64,000 bases of DNA from Allobosea sp. (GTDB lineage Bacteria > Pseudomonadota > Alphaproteobacteria > Rhizobiales > Beijerinckiaceae): NCBI RefSeq assembly GCF_030695125.1, contig NZ_JAUYTP010000030.1, positions 1 through 64,000 on the forward strand, given 5' to 3'. The translations under genes were made by a program, and so were the position numbers. The first letter of the stretch is position 1. Every line of letters starts with the position of its first letter. The notes below the pieces were generated by a model. The model saw only the letters and a list, made by a program, of their open reading frames with translations. It ran no database searches and was not told the DNA's origin. Positions 27,667 through 37,014 of this stretch are shown here, in pieces.

Positions 27667-28608
27667 ATGTTCGGCATTCTCGAAGGCACGGGCTCGACCG
27701 TGCTCGATCCCCGCTTCCACCGCATCATTCCCGGCTCGGCCCGCGTCGAGCGGCTCTGGACCGGCTCGCGCTGGGCGGAGGGGCCGGCCTGGTTCCGGGC
27801 GCACAACACGCTGGTCTTCTCCGACATCCCCAACGACCGGATGCTGCGCTTCGACGCCATGAGCGGGCAGACGAGCGTGTTCCGCCAGCCGGCGCGCAAC
27901 AGCAACGGCAACACCGTCGACAGCCATGGGCGGCTCGTGACCTGCGAGCATGGCGGGCGGCAGGTGACGCGTACCGAGCCTGACGGCTCGGTCACCGTGC
28001 TCGCCAGCCACTGGCAGGGGAAGCGGCTCAACTCGCCCAACGATATCGTGGTCAAATCGGACGGGTCGATCTGGTTCACCGATCCCGATTACGGCATCCT
28101 CAGCGATTATGAGGGCAACCGGGCCGAGAGCGAGATCGGGGCCTGCCATGTCTACCGGATCGACGGGCAGAGCGGCGCGCTCACCATCGTCGCCGATGAT
28201 TTCGTCAAGCCCAACGGGCTCGCCTTCTCGCCCGACGAGCGCATCCTCTACATCGCCGACACCGGCGCCAGCCACGATCCCGCAAACGGACCGCGGCATA
28301 TCAGGGCCTGCGCCGTCACCGCCGACCGCAAAGCCCTCGCGGACAGCCGCATCTTCGCCACCTGCACGGCCGGCCTGTTCGACGGCTTCCGGCTCGATGT
28401 CGAGGGCCGGATCTGGACCAGCGCCGCCGACGGCGTCCATGTCTACCACCCCGACGGGACGCTGATCGGCAAGATCGCGATCCCCGAGGTCGTCGCCAAT
28501 GTCTGCTGGGGCGGGCCCAGGCTCAACCGCCTATTCATCTGCGGCACCAGTTCGCTCTATGCGGTGATGACCAACACCAATGGAGCCGTGTGGCCGGGCC
28601 AGCGCTGA
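27667..28608 (+). CDS. SMP-30/gluconolactonase/LRE family protein
   Basis: Predicted cytoplasmic calcium-dependent sugar lactonase with a six-bladed beta-propeller, 313 residues. Conserved elements are EGPAWF (first metal ligand Glu), RQPARNSNGNTVDSHGRLVT, LNSPNDIVVKSDGSIWFTDP with the central Asn-Asp pair, and KPNGLAFSPDERILYIADTG with the last ligands. No signal peptide is present. It follows the LysR gene by 45 bp on the same strand and may be co-transcribed with it. Substrate could be a sugar acid lactone; nothing nearby specifies it. Confidence 0.92.
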   Translation: MFGILEGTGSTVLDPRFHRIIPGSARVERLWTGSRWAEGPAWFRAHNTLVFSDIPNDRMLRFDAMSGQTSVFRQPARNSNGNTVDSHGRLVTCEHGGRQVTRTEPDGSVTVLASHWQGKRLNSPNDIVVKSDGSIWFTDPDYGILSDYEGNRAESEIGACHVYRIDGQSGALTIVADDFVKPNGLAFSPDERILYIADTGASHDPANGPRHIRACAVTADRKALADSRIFATCTAGLFDGFRLDVEGRIWTSAADGVHVYHPDGTLIGKIAIPEVVANVCWGGPRLNRLFICGTSSLYAVMTNTNGAVWPGQR

Positions 28609-28674
28609 GAGGCCCAAAGCGCTTTCGATGACGTGTTCGCGAGGGCGGCGGCCATGGCACACCCCTTGCTGAAG

Positions 28675-28706
28675 TGCATGCATCTTTCCCCTTGGAGATG
28701 CATGCA
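28675..28706 (+). promoter_or_regulatory. Inverted repeat enclosing the ribosome site of the binding-protein gene
   Basis: TGCATGCATCT (28675-28685) and AGATGCATGCA (28696-28706) form a perfect 11-bp stem with a ten-base loop. GGAG at 28694-28697, the likely ribosome-binding site, and the first base of ATG 28706 lie in or at the edge of the right arm. The structure may hide the start site in mRNA or be a protein operator. Confidence 0.65.
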
Positions 28707-30295
28707 TGTTGAAACGATTGGCATTGTCGGCTGCGCTCGCTTTTTCCTTCGCCAGCGGTGCGCAAGCCGAATCCGTGGTGCGCTACGGCATTTCGCTGGC
28801 GGATATCCCACTGACCTCGGGCCAGCCCGATCGCGGCGCCGGCGCCTACAAATTCACCGGCTACACGATCTACGACCCGCTGGTGGCCTGGGAGATGGAT
28901 GTCGCCGACCGGCCGGGCAAGCTGATGCCGGGGCTGGCCACCGAATGGAAGGTCGATCCGACCGACCAGAAGAAGTGGCTGTTCACGCTGCGCGAGGGCG
29001 TGAAGTTCCATGACGGCTCGACGCTCGATGCCGCCGCCGTGGTCTGGAACCTCGACAAGGTGCTGGACGAGAAGGCCCCGCATTTCGACCGCCGTCAGGC
29101 CGCGCAGGTGAAGCCGCGCCTGCCTTCAGTGGCGAGCTACCGCGTCGTCGACGCCAAGACGGTCGAGATCACCACCAAGGCGGTCGATTCCTTCTTCCCC
29201 TACCAGATGCTCTGGTTCCTGGTGTCCTCGCCTGCGCAGTACGAGAAGGTCGGCAAGGACTGGGACAAGTTCGCGATGACGCCCTCGGGCACGGGGCCGT
29301 TCAAGCTCGACAAGTTCGTGCCGCGCGAGCGCGCCGAACTGGTCAAGAACGCCGACTACTGGGACAAAAGGCGCCTCCCCAAGGTCGACCGGCTGATCCT
29401 TCTGCCGATGCCCGAGGTGCTGGCGCGCACCAACGCGCTGATCACCGGCCAGGTCGACATGATCGAGACGCCGGCGCCCGACACCGTGCCGCAGCTGAAG
29501 TCGGCGAAGATGCGGATCGTCGAGAACGTCACGCCGCATGTCTGGAACTACCATCTTTCGGTGGCGCCCGGCTCGCCCTGGGCCGATGTGCGGCTGCGCA
29601 AGGCCCTCAACCTCGCCATCGACCGCGAGGGCATCGTCGCGCTCTTGAACGGGCTGGCGCGCCCTGCCATCGGGCAGGTCGACCCGACGAGCCCCTGGTT
29701 CGGCAAGCCGACCTTCCAGATCAAGTACGATCTGGAAGCCGCCAAGAAGCTGCTCGCCGAGGCCGGCTATTCCAAGCAGAAGCCGCTCAAGACCACCTTC
29801 GTCATCGCGCAGGGTGGCTCGGGCCAGATGCAGTCACTGCCGATGAACGAGTTCATCCAGCAGAACCTCAAGGATGTCGGCATCGAGATCGAGTTCAAGG
29901 TCGTCGAGCTCGAGGTGCTCTACACGCGCTGGCGCAAGGGCGCGAAGGACGAGATGAATGCCGACGTCTCCTCCAACAACATCGCCTATGTGACGTCTGA
30001 CCCGCTCTACGCCATCATCCGCTTCTTCCACTCCAGCCAGGTCGCGCCCGTCGGCGTGAACTGGGGGACCTGGTCGAGCCCGGCGGTGGACGCCCTGCTC
30101 GACGAGGCCGCCAAGAGCTTCGACGTCGCCAAGCAGGACGAGCTGCTCGCCAAGGCCCACAGCCTGATCGTCGACGACGCGGTGCTCGGCTGGGTCGTGC
30201 ACGACACCAACCCGCACGCGCTTTCGCCGAAGGTGAAGAAGTTCGTGCTGGCCCAGCACTGGTTCCAGGACCTGACGACGATCGGCGTCGACTGA
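28706..30295 (+). CDS. Peptide/nickel-type (family 5) ABC transporter substrate-binding protein
   Basis: Periplasmic dipeptide/oligopeptide-type binding protein of 529 residues with a clear signal peptide (MLKRLALSAALAFSFASGAQ, then AE). Family 5 features include GLATEWKVDPTDQKKWLFTL, REGVKFHDGSTLDAAAVVWN and VRLRKALNLAIDREGIVALL. No permease or ATPase gene adjoins it, so it is an orphan component. It is clearly paralogous to the protein at 46115-47755: both contain GIVALLNG followed by PA(I/V)G and SGQM..LPMNEF. The start at 28706 overlaps the end of an inverted repeat. Ligand unknown. Confidence 0.93.
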   Translation: MLKRLALSAALAFSFASGAQAESVVRYGISLADIPLTSGQPDRGAGAYKFTGYTIYDPLVAWEMDVADRPGKLMPGLATEWKVDPTDQKKWLFTLREGVKFHDGSTLDAAAVVWNLDKVLDEKAPHFDRRQAAQVKPRLPSVASYRVVDAKTVEITTKAVDSFFPYQMLWFLVSSPAQYEKVGKDWDKFAMTPSGTGPFKLDKFVPRERAELVKNADYWDKRRLPKVDRLILLPMPEVLARTNALITGQVDMIETPAPDTVPQLKSAKMRIVENVTPHVWNYHLSVAPGSPWADVRLRKALNLAIDREGIVALLNGLARPAIGQVDPTSPWFGKPTFQIKYDLEAAKKLLAEAGYSKQKPLKTTFVIAQGGSGQMQSLPMNEFIQQNLKDVGIEIEFKVVELEVLYTRWRKGAKDEMNADVSSNNIAYVTSDPLYAIIRFFHSSQVAPVGVNWGTWSSPAVDALLDEAAKSFDVAKQDELLAKAHSLIVDDAVLGWVVHDTNPHALSPKVKKFVLAQHWFQDLTTIGVD

Positions 30296-30321
30296 CAGGC
30301 GACCCGCCTGCCGCCGCGGCC

Positions 30322-31386
30322 TCAGGGCTGCGGCGGTTCGGCCTTCACGCGGCTCAGCACGAAGGGCATCGCGAAGCCGATGACCAGGAATCGCATCAGG
30401 TGGTGGGAGCCGACATAGAGCATGTCGAGCCCCATCGCGAAGGCCAGCATCGCCATGGCCTCGAGCCCGCCCGGCGCGAATGCGGTCATCGCATCGGCAT
30501 AGGACACGCCCGCCAGCAGCGCGGCGGGCCAGGCGAAGGCGAAGGCGACGCCGAGCGACACCACGAGGCCGCCGGCCGCCAGCGGAAACAGGCCGAGCAG
30601 TTCGCCGCGCGGGATGGTTCCGATCCGCCCGCCCATGGTCGAGCCCAGCATGACCAGCACCGCGATCTGGACCGCCGGGGGCAGGCTGCCCTCGACGAGG
30701 CCGGTGCCGTGCAGCACCGCGCTGGTGAAGGTGGCCCCGAACATCATCGGCGCCGCGACGCCCATCCGCTCGAAGACCAGCCCGACGGCGAAGCTGCTCA
30801 GCAGCAGCACCAGCATGGTCCCCGGCGTCAGCACCTTCACCGCAGCAGGCGCGATGTCGGGATGGAGGCCGGTCAGCTGCATCAGGCTCGGCAGCAGCGC
30901 CACCAGCACGAGCAGGCGAAACAGCTGAACGACCGAGATGCGCCCGATATTGGCGCCCTTGGCCTGGGCGACCGCCAGCACGGTCGCGAGCGCGCCAGGT
31001 GCCGCCGCCAGCAGCGCGTCGATCCAGGGCCAGCGCGCGACATAGCGCAGATAGGCCCCCGTCGCGGTCATGATCCCCGCCATCGCAATCAGCAGGACAA
31101 GGAGCGATGCCGGATAGCGCGCCGCCGCCGCCAACGCCTCCGGCGTCGCCGAGGCGCCGATGATCGTGCCCGACAACAGCACGGTCGCATCGAACCAGGA
31201 TCGGCGCAGAACCGGCAAGGGCCGGACCAGCGCCACGGCGGCGCTGAGGATCATCGCGCCCGAAAGCCAGGCGGCCGGCGCCCCCAGCAGCGAGAACAGC
31301 GCGCCGCCGATCGCGGCGATGGCGATGACGAGGGCCTCGCGCGACCAGACCGTAAGCACCGTCGACGAATGACCCGAGCCTGACAT
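30322..31386 (-). CDS. AbrB family membrane protein (Gneg_AbrB_dup type)
   Basis: A 354-residue integral membrane protein with about ten helices in two repeats. It belongs to the family labelled AbrB or ammonia monooxygenase in databases, although it has no relation to the Bacillus AbrB regulator and no shown monooxygenase activity. Repeated features are the segments WLSGAMILSAAVALV (first half) and FPLAAGGLVVSLGVAFAFAW (second half), and the pair ALLAAAPGALATVLAVA / TAFAPGGLEAMAMLAFA. E. coli AbrB members are uncharacterised and a transport role is likely. It is transcribed toward the preceding binding-protein gene. Confidence 0.87.
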   Translation of the reverse strand: MSGSGHSSTVLTVWSREALVIAIAAIGGALFSLLGAPAAWLSGAMILSAAVALVRPLPVLRRSWFDATVLLSGTIIGASATPEALAAAARYPASLLVLLIAMAGIMTATGAYLRYVARWPWIDALLAAAPGALATVLAVAQAKGANIGRISVVQLFRLLVLVALLPSLMQLTGLHPDIAPAAVKVLTPGTMLVLLLSSFAVGLVFERMGVAAPMMFGATFTSAVLHGTGLVEGSLPPAVQIAVLVMLGSTMGGRIGTIPRGELLGLFPLAAGGLVVSLGVAFAFAWPAALLAGVSYADAMTAFAPGGLEAMAMLAFAMGLDMLYVGSHHLMRFLVIGFAMPFVLSRVKAEPPQP

Positions 31387-31536
31387 GACGCCCCGCCGCT
31401 TCGCTGCAACGCAGCATGAGCGTTCATGACGGCAGCCGGGAGCCCGGTCAATTTGGTGGGGCGCGCCATCGACGCAGAGGCGACATGCACGCCTTGCGTG
31501 AAACGGCGGCTCGGCGGGGTCTGGCCGGCGAAAACC

Positions 31537-32730
31537 TCAGCCCCCGGCCAGCGCCCGCTGAACCCGCCTGACGACCTCCTCCAGATCCGACGCCTTGCGG
31601 GCAAAGCAAAGCCGCAGGCCCGTCTCGCCGCCCGGCCCGAAGGCGGTTCCCGGGGCGAGCCCGACATTGGCCTTGTCGACGAGCTCGATGGCCAGCGCGC
31701 GGGAATCCTCGCGCCCGTCGACGGAGAAGAACTGGTAGAAGGCGCCGTCGGGCGGCGCCAGCGTGACGCGGTTGGTCGCCTTCAGCCCCTCGGCGATGAT
31801 CTTTCGCCCCTGCGCGGCCCGCGCGATCTGGTCGGCGACGAAGGGCTCGCCCTCGTCGAGCGCGGCGATCGCCGCACGCTGCACGAAGACCGGCACGCCG
31901 GAAGTCGAGTACTGGATCAGGTTCTCGATGATCTGGCCGAGCGCCGGCGGCGCCTCGATCCAGCCGACGCGCCAGCCGGTCATGGCCCAGTTCTTCGAGA
32001 AGGTCTGGACGAAGAGGACGCGATCTTCCGCCTCCATCACGTCATGGAAAGAGGCGGCGCGAGCGGCGCCATCATAAACGAAGCGGCCGTAGATCTCGTC
32101 GGCGATGATCCACAGGCCATGCCGGCGCGCCAGCGCCAGGATCGCCGCCAGCTCGTCCCTGGTGGCTGTCCAGCCGGTCGGGTTGGCGGGCGAATTGATC
32201 ACGATGGCGCGGGTCCGCGGCGTGATCGCGGCGGCGAGCCGTTCGAGATCGAGCGAGAAGCGGCCCTGGACGTAATCCATCGGGACGCTGACCGGCACGG
32301 CGCCGGCCACGCCGAGCGCGGCGGCGAAATTCGGCCAGGCCGGCGTCGGGATCACAACTTCGTCGCCCGGACCGGTGACCATGCGCACGACGATCTGCAC
32401 CGCCTGCATCCCCGAGCCGGTGATGAAGAACCGGTCCATCGCGAAGGGCTGGCCGTAGAGCGCCGTGTGGTAGCGCGCCAGGGCCTCGCGCAGATCGGGA
32501 ATGCCGCGCTGCCAGGTGTAGAAGGTCTCGCCGGCGGCGAGCGACGCGTTGGCGGCGCGCGCGATGAAATCGGGCGTCGGCAGATCGCCCTCGCCGACCC
32601 AGAGCGGGATCAGCCCCTCCTTCATCCGGCCGTGATTGACGACCTCGACGATGCCGCTCTCGGGCGCGTTGCGCGCCTCGGAGCGCAGGCCTGCGATCAG
32701 GCTGGAGCCTGCGGGAAGGACGGTGGACAT
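31537..32730 (-). CDS. PLP-dependent class I/II aminotransferase
   Basis: Cytoplasmic aminotransferase of the aspartate aminotransferase fold, 397 residues. Cofactor residues are visible: NPTGW with Asn183, ADEIYGRFVYD with Asp211 and Tyr214, FSKNWAMTGWRVGW with Lys246 as the Schiff-base lysine, and the substrate carboxylate Arg in GLRLCFA near the end. The start at 32730 (MSTVLPAGSS) has a GAGG about nine bases upstream; an ATG seven codons earlier lacks this. The amino donor and acceptor cannot be read. It stands alone between an AbrB-type membrane protein and mscL. Confidence 0.93.
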   Translation of the reverse strand: MSTVLPAGSSLIAGLRSEARNAPESGIVEVVNHGRMKEGLIPLWVGEGDLPTPDFIARAANASLAAGETFYTWQRGIPDLREALARYHTALYGQPFAMDRFFITGSGMQAVQIVVRMVTGPGDEVVIPTPAWPNFAAALGVAGAVPVSVPMDYVQGRFSLDLERLAAAITPRTRAIVINSPANPTGWTATRDELAAILALARRHGLWIIADEIYGRFVYDGAARAASFHDVMEAEDRVLFVQTFSKNWAMTGWRVGWIEAPPALGQIIENLIQYSTSGVPVFVQRAAIAALDEGEPFVADQIARAAQGRKIIAEGLKATNRVTLAPPDGAFYQFFSVDGREDSRALAIELVDKANVGLAPGTAFGPGGETGLRLCFARKASDLEEVVRRVQRALAGG

Positions 32731-32852
32731 CGGCGGGAACCTCGCGATCACGATCGGGCAGCTTTATCCCATCATGGCGTCGCGCGGCATGAAATCGCGA
32801 GATCGGGTCGATCGGTCACGGTGATGATTCAGCGTGACCGATCGGCCTCGCA

Positions 32853-33272
32853 TCAGACCGGCTTGTGCTTCAGCAGATCGCGAATCTCGGTGAGAAGAAC
32901 GACATCGGCCGCAGGCGGGGTCGGCGCTTCGGGCTTCGCCTCCTCGGCGCGGCGCAGCCGGTTGATGCCCTTGACCACCAGAAACAGCACGAAGGCGATG
33001 ATCAGGAAGTTCAGCGCGACCGTCATGAAGGAGCCATAGGCCAGGACCGCGCCCTGCTTCTTGGCCTCGTCCAGGACCGGGGCCGTAACGCTGCTGTTCA
33101 GGCCGACATAATAGTTCGAGAAATCGAGGCCGCCGAGCGCGCCGAAGAACGGCATGATGATGTCGGAGACCAGCGAATCGACGATCTTGCTGAAGGCCGC
33201 GCCGATGATGACGCCGATCGCCAGATCGACGACATTGCCCTTCAGGGCGAACTTCTTGAACTCATCGAGCAT
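32853..33272 (-). CDS. mscL: Large-conductance mechanosensitive channel
   Basis: Inner-membrane emergency valve that opens under high membrane tension during hypo-osmotic shock, as a homopentamer. The 139 residues start [20 protein letters not shown] and continue [20 protein letters not shown], the amphipathic N-terminal helix and pore helix of the family. A periplasmic loop follows, then the second helix [20 protein letters not shown] and a cytoplasmic C-terminal helix with EIRDLLK. The start at 33272 is fixed by this conserved N-terminus; the frame is open 20 codons further upstream. It is divergent from the large sensor kinase. Confidence 0.98.
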   Translation of the reverse strand: MLDEFKKFALKGNVVDLAIGVIIGAAFSKIVDSLVSDIIMPFFGALGGLDFSNYYVGLNSSVTAPVLDEAKKQGAVLAYGSFMTVALNFLIIAFVLFLVVKGINRLRRAEEAKPEAPTPPAADVVLLTEIRDLLKHKPV

Positions 33273-33438
33273 GCTTTGGCCCCTTCTTGGATGGCTGGCG
33301 CGGCGGGGCCGACCGGCCGGCCACCCCCGCATGACGCAAGGGAGGCTAAAGCACGAAAGCGGCCGTGGAAACCAGTTCCCACGCGCCGCCGTCCTCCTTT
33401 AAGGTTCGGCGCCAGCTCCGCCTGGCGATGGAGGCAAG

Positions 33439-36400
33439 ATGATCCCCGCATGGTCCGTGGTCCTGGTGGCGCTGGCGTATCTGTGCGCGCTGTTTGCGAT
33501 CGCGCATGCCGCCGACACCTCGGGACGGCGGCTGATCAGCGGCAGGGCGCGCGCGACGATCTATGCGCTGGCGCTCGGTGTCTACTGCACGTCCTGGACC
33601 TTCTATGGCTCGGTCGGGTTCGCCAGCCGCGCCGGCCTGGACTTCCTGGGCATCTATGTCGGGCCGATCCTGGTGATCGGCTTCGGCCACCGCTTCGTCG
33701 AGCGCATCGTCAGAACCGCGAAATCCCAGAACATCACCTCGATCGCGGATTTCGTCGGCGCTCGCTACGGCAAGAGCGAGCGCGTGGCGGCGCTGGTCTG
33801 CCTCGTCGCCGTGATCGGCGCCCTGCCCTATATCGCCCTGCAGCTGAAGGCCGTGGCGAGTTCGCTGTCCGTGCTGCTCACGGCGGCCGGCGGCCGGCCG
33901 GCCTCGCCCGATGTGCCGGTGCTGACCGACCTCGCCTTCCTGGTCGCGCTGGTGCTAGCCGGCTTCGCCTGCGCCTTCGGTACCCGCCATATCGACGCCA
34001 CCGAGCACCAGGATGGCCTGGTGCTGGCCATCGCGGTGGAATCGCTGGTGAAGCTGGTGGCGTTCCTCGTGCTCGGCGTCTTCGTCGTCTACGGGCTCTA
34101 TGACGGCGCCGGCGACCTGTTCGCACAGGCGGCCCATCTGCCCAGCGGGATGCCGCCGATCTGGGAACGGACATCGAGCTGGCCGACCTTCCTGACGCTG
34201 ACGCTGCTGTCGGCCTGCGCCGCGCTGCTGCTGGCGCGCCAGTTCCACATGACGATCGTCGAGAACCGCGATGCAGCCGATGTGCGCCGCGCCGCCTGGA
34301 TGTTTCCGCTCTACCTCATCCTGATCAACCTGTTCGTGCTGCCGCTCGCCATGGCCGGCGAATTGCTGATCCCCGGCTCCGATGTCGACCGCGACATGAC
34401 GGTTCTTCTGCTACCGCTTCAGCAGCAGGCGGGGTTGCTGGCCCTGCTCGTCTTCGTCGGCGGGCTCTCGGCGGCGACCGCCATGGTGATCGTCGCATCG
34501 GTCGCGCTGGCGATCATGATCTCGAACCATCTCGTGATGCCGCTTCTCCTGCGCGGCCGCCGCGGCCTCAGCGACCCCGCCGGATCGAAGGCCCAGATCG
34601 AGGCGCGTGGCGCCGAGAACGGCACGATGGGCGGCGATCTCGGTTCGCAGGTGGTGATCATCCGGCGGATCGCGATCCTCTGCGTGATCCTGCTCGGCTA
34701 TGCCTATTACCGCGCGGCGGGCGACCAGGCGCTGGTCGCCATCGGCCTTCTCTCTTTCGCCGCGACGGCGCAGATCGCACCGGCCTTCTTCGGCGGCCTG
34801 GTCTGGCGGCGCGGCACGGCACTGGGCGCGGCGGCCGGGCTGATCGTCGGCGTCGCGACCTGGGCCTATACGCTGCTGATGCCGAGCCTCGTGCGGCCCG
34901 GGAGCTTCTGGAGCGACATCGTCGCATCCGGGCCGTTCGGCCAGGCGTCCCTGCGACCGGAGGCCCTGTTCGGGCTCGACCTGCCGGCCCTGCCCCATGG
35001 CGTGTTCTGGAGTCTCGGGCTCAACCTCCTGGCCTATATCGGCTTTTCGCTGCTGCGTCCGGCCACCGCGATGGAGCGCCTGCAGGCCAACGCCTTCGTC
35101 GAATCCGACCGCGCCACGATGGCGCAATCCTTCTCGCTCTGGCGCTCCAGCGTCACCGAATCCGAGCTGCAATCGACGATCGGGCGCTATCTCGGCCAGG
35201 AGCGCACGCAGCGCGCCTTCGAGGGCTTCGCCAGCAGCCGGGGCGAGGCGCCGACGCCCGCGCGCGACGCCGACATCCACCTGCTGCGCTTTGGCGAGCA
35301 TCTGCTCTCCTCGGCGATCGGCGCCGCCTCCTCTCGGCTGGTGCTGTCGCTCCTGCTGCGGCGGCGCAACCTCACGACCGAGGCCGCCTTCAAGCTGCTC
35401 GACGACGCGTCGGCGGCGCTGCAATACAACCGCGACATCCTCCAGCACGGGCTCGACCATGCCGGCCAGGGCATCACCGTGCTCGACCGCGATTTGCGGC
35501 TGCTGGCCTGGAACCAGGCCTTCATCCAGCTCTACGACCTGCCGCCCGCGATGGTGCGCTTCGGCACGGGCCTCGACGAGATCGTCCGCTACAATGCGGC
35601 GCGCGGCGCCTATGGCGACGGCCAGCAGGACGAGTTGATGGCGGCGCGGCTGCAGAGTTTCGTCAGCGACCGCGAGCCGGTGAGGCTCAAGCTCTACCCC
35701 TCGAAGAAGGTCATCGAGATCCGCACCAACCCGCTGCCCGATGGCGGCTTCGTGACCACCTACACCGACATCACGGAAGCGGTGGAGGCGCAGGAGGAAC
35801 TCGAGCGCACCAATGAAAGCCTGGAGCGGCGCGTCGTCGAGCGCACCGAGGAAATCCTGCGCGTCAACGCCGAACTCCAGCGCGCCAAGGCCGAAGCCGA
35901 GGATGCCAACGCCTCGAAGACGCGCTTCCTCGCCGCCGCCAGCCACGACATCCTGCAGCCCCTCAACGCCGCACGGCTCTACGCGACCTCGCTGGTCGAG
36001 CGCGATCGCGCCGCCGGGAGCCCCGACCTCGCCGAGAATGTCGACGCCTCGCTCGACGCGGTCGAGGAGATCCTGACCGCGCTGCTCGAGATCTCCCGGC
36101 TCGACGGCGGGGCGCTGAAACCCGAGATCACCGCGTTCCGGCTCGACGAGCTGATGCGCCAGCTCCAGCGCGAATTCGAGCCGAGCGCCCAGGAGAAGGG
36201 CCTCAAGCTCGTCTTCATGCCGACGAGCCTCGCCTTGCGCTCGGACCGGCGGCTGCTGCGGCGGCTGCTGCAGAACCTGGTCTCCAACGCGATCAAGTAC
36301 ACCCCGAGCGGCAAGGTGCTGATCGGCTTTCGCCGCCGCGGCGCGCAGGTCTCGGTCGAGGTGCTCGATACGGGTCTGGGCATCCCGCAGGGCAAGCAGA

Positions 36401-37008
36401 AGACGGTGTTTCGCGAGTTCCAGCGGCTCGACCAGGGCGCCCGCGTCGCGCGGGGACTCGGGCTCGGCCTGTCGATCGTCCAGCGCATCGCGCGCACGCT
36501 CGACCACAAGCTGACGCTGGATTCGGTGCCCGGCCGGGGCAGCCGCTTCGCGGTCCTGGTGCCCCGCGCCGCGTCCCTGCCCGAGATGAGCGTCAGCGCC
36601 GCGCCCCGCACCATTCCCGCCGGCCAGCTCGCCGGGCTCAAGCTGCTCGTCCTCGACAACGAGCCCGCGATCCTCGACGGCATGAAGCGGCTGCTGGAGG
36701 GCTGGGGCTGCAGCGTCGCGACAGCGGCCGGGCTCGATGCGGCACTGGCGGAGCAGAAGCGACGAACGCCCGATGTCGTCATCGCCGACTACCATCTCGA
36801 CCATGGCAACGGCCTCACCGCCATCAGCACGCTGCGCGAACGGTCGCGGGGGCGTCTGCCGGCGATCCTGCTCACCGCCGACCGCTCGCCGCATGTGCGC
36901 GAGGCAGCGGCTGCGCTTGACGTCCACCTGCTGAACAAACCGGTGAAACCCGGCGCGCTGCGGGCGCTCCTGGCGCAGTGGCGGGCGACGCGGGTCGCGG
37001 CCGAGTAG
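33439..37008 (+). CDS. Hybrid histidine kinase with sodium/solute symporter-like N-terminus (CbrA-like)
   Basis: A 1189-residue sensor. Residues 1-500 form about 13 membrane helices of the solute:sodium symporter fold (RATIYALALGVYCTSWTFYG, NITSIADFVGARYGKSERVA). A PAS domain lies at about 660-770, a coiled coil at about 785-820, the HisKA domain with phospho-acceptor His836 in AASHDILQPLNAA, a HATPase with NLVSNAIKYTPSGKVLIGF and DTGLGIPQG, and a receiver domain (about 1066-1180) with Asp1117 in VIADYHL and Lys in LNKPVKP. GGAGG four bases before ATG 33439 fixes the start. The architecture is that of CbrA-type nutrient sensors; no response regulator or transcription activator lies next to it. 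It diverges from mscL. Confidence 0.95.
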   Translation: MIPAWSVVLVALAYLCALFAIAHAADTSGRRLISGRARATIYALALGVYCTSWTFYGSVGFASRAGLDFLGIYVGPILVIGFGHRFVERIVRTAKSQNITSIADFVGARYGKSERVAALVCLVAVIGALPYIALQLKAVASSLSVLLTAAGGRPASPDVPVLTDLAFLVALVLAGFACAFGTRHIDATEHQDGLVLAIAVESLVKLVAFLVLGVFVVYGLYDGAGDLFAQAAHLPSGMPPIWERTSSWPTFLTLTLLSACAALLLARQFHMTIVENRDAADVRRAAWMFPLYLILINLFVLPLAMAGELLIPGSDVDRDMTVLLLPLQQQAGLLALLVFVGGLSAATAMVIVASVALAIMISNHLVMPLLLRGRRGLSDPAGSKAQIEARGAENGTMGGDLGSQVVIIRRIAILCVILLGYAYYRAAGDQALVAIGLLSFAATAQIAPAFFGGLVWRRGTALGAAAGLIVGVATWAYTLLMPSLVRPGSFWSDIVASGPFGQASLRPEALFGLDLPALPHGVFWSLGLNLLAYIGFSLLRPATAMERLQANAFVESDRATMAQSFSLWRSSVTESELQSTIGRYLGQERTQRAFEGFASSRGEAPTPARDADIHLLRFGEHLLSSAIGAASSRLVLSLLLRRRNLTTEAAFKLLDDASAALQYNRDILQHGLDHAGQGITVLDRDLRLLAWNQAFIQLYDLPPAMVRFGTGLDEIVRYNAARGAYGDGQQDELMAARLQSFVSDREPVRLKLYPSKKVIEIRTNPLPDGGFVTTYTDITEAVEAQEELERTNESLERRVVERTEEILRVNAELQRAKAEAEDANASKTRFLAAASHDILQPLNAARLYATSLVERDRAAGSPDLAENVDASLDAVEEILTALLEISRLDGGALKPEITAFRLDELMRQLQREFEPSAQEKGLKLVFMPTSLALRSDRRLLRRLLQNLVSNAIKYTPSGKVLIGFRRRGAQVSVEVLDTGLGIPQGKQKTVFREFQRLDQGARVARGLGLGLSIVQRIARTLDHKLTLDSVPGRGSRFAVLVPRAASLPEMSVSAAPRTIPAGQLAGLKLLVLDNEPAILDGMKRLLEGWGCSVATAAGLDAALAEQKRRTPDVVIADYHLDHGNGLTAISTLRERSRGRLPAILLTADRSPHVREAAAALDVHLLNKPVKPGALRALLAQWRATRVAAE

Positions 37009-37014
37009 CGCCGG

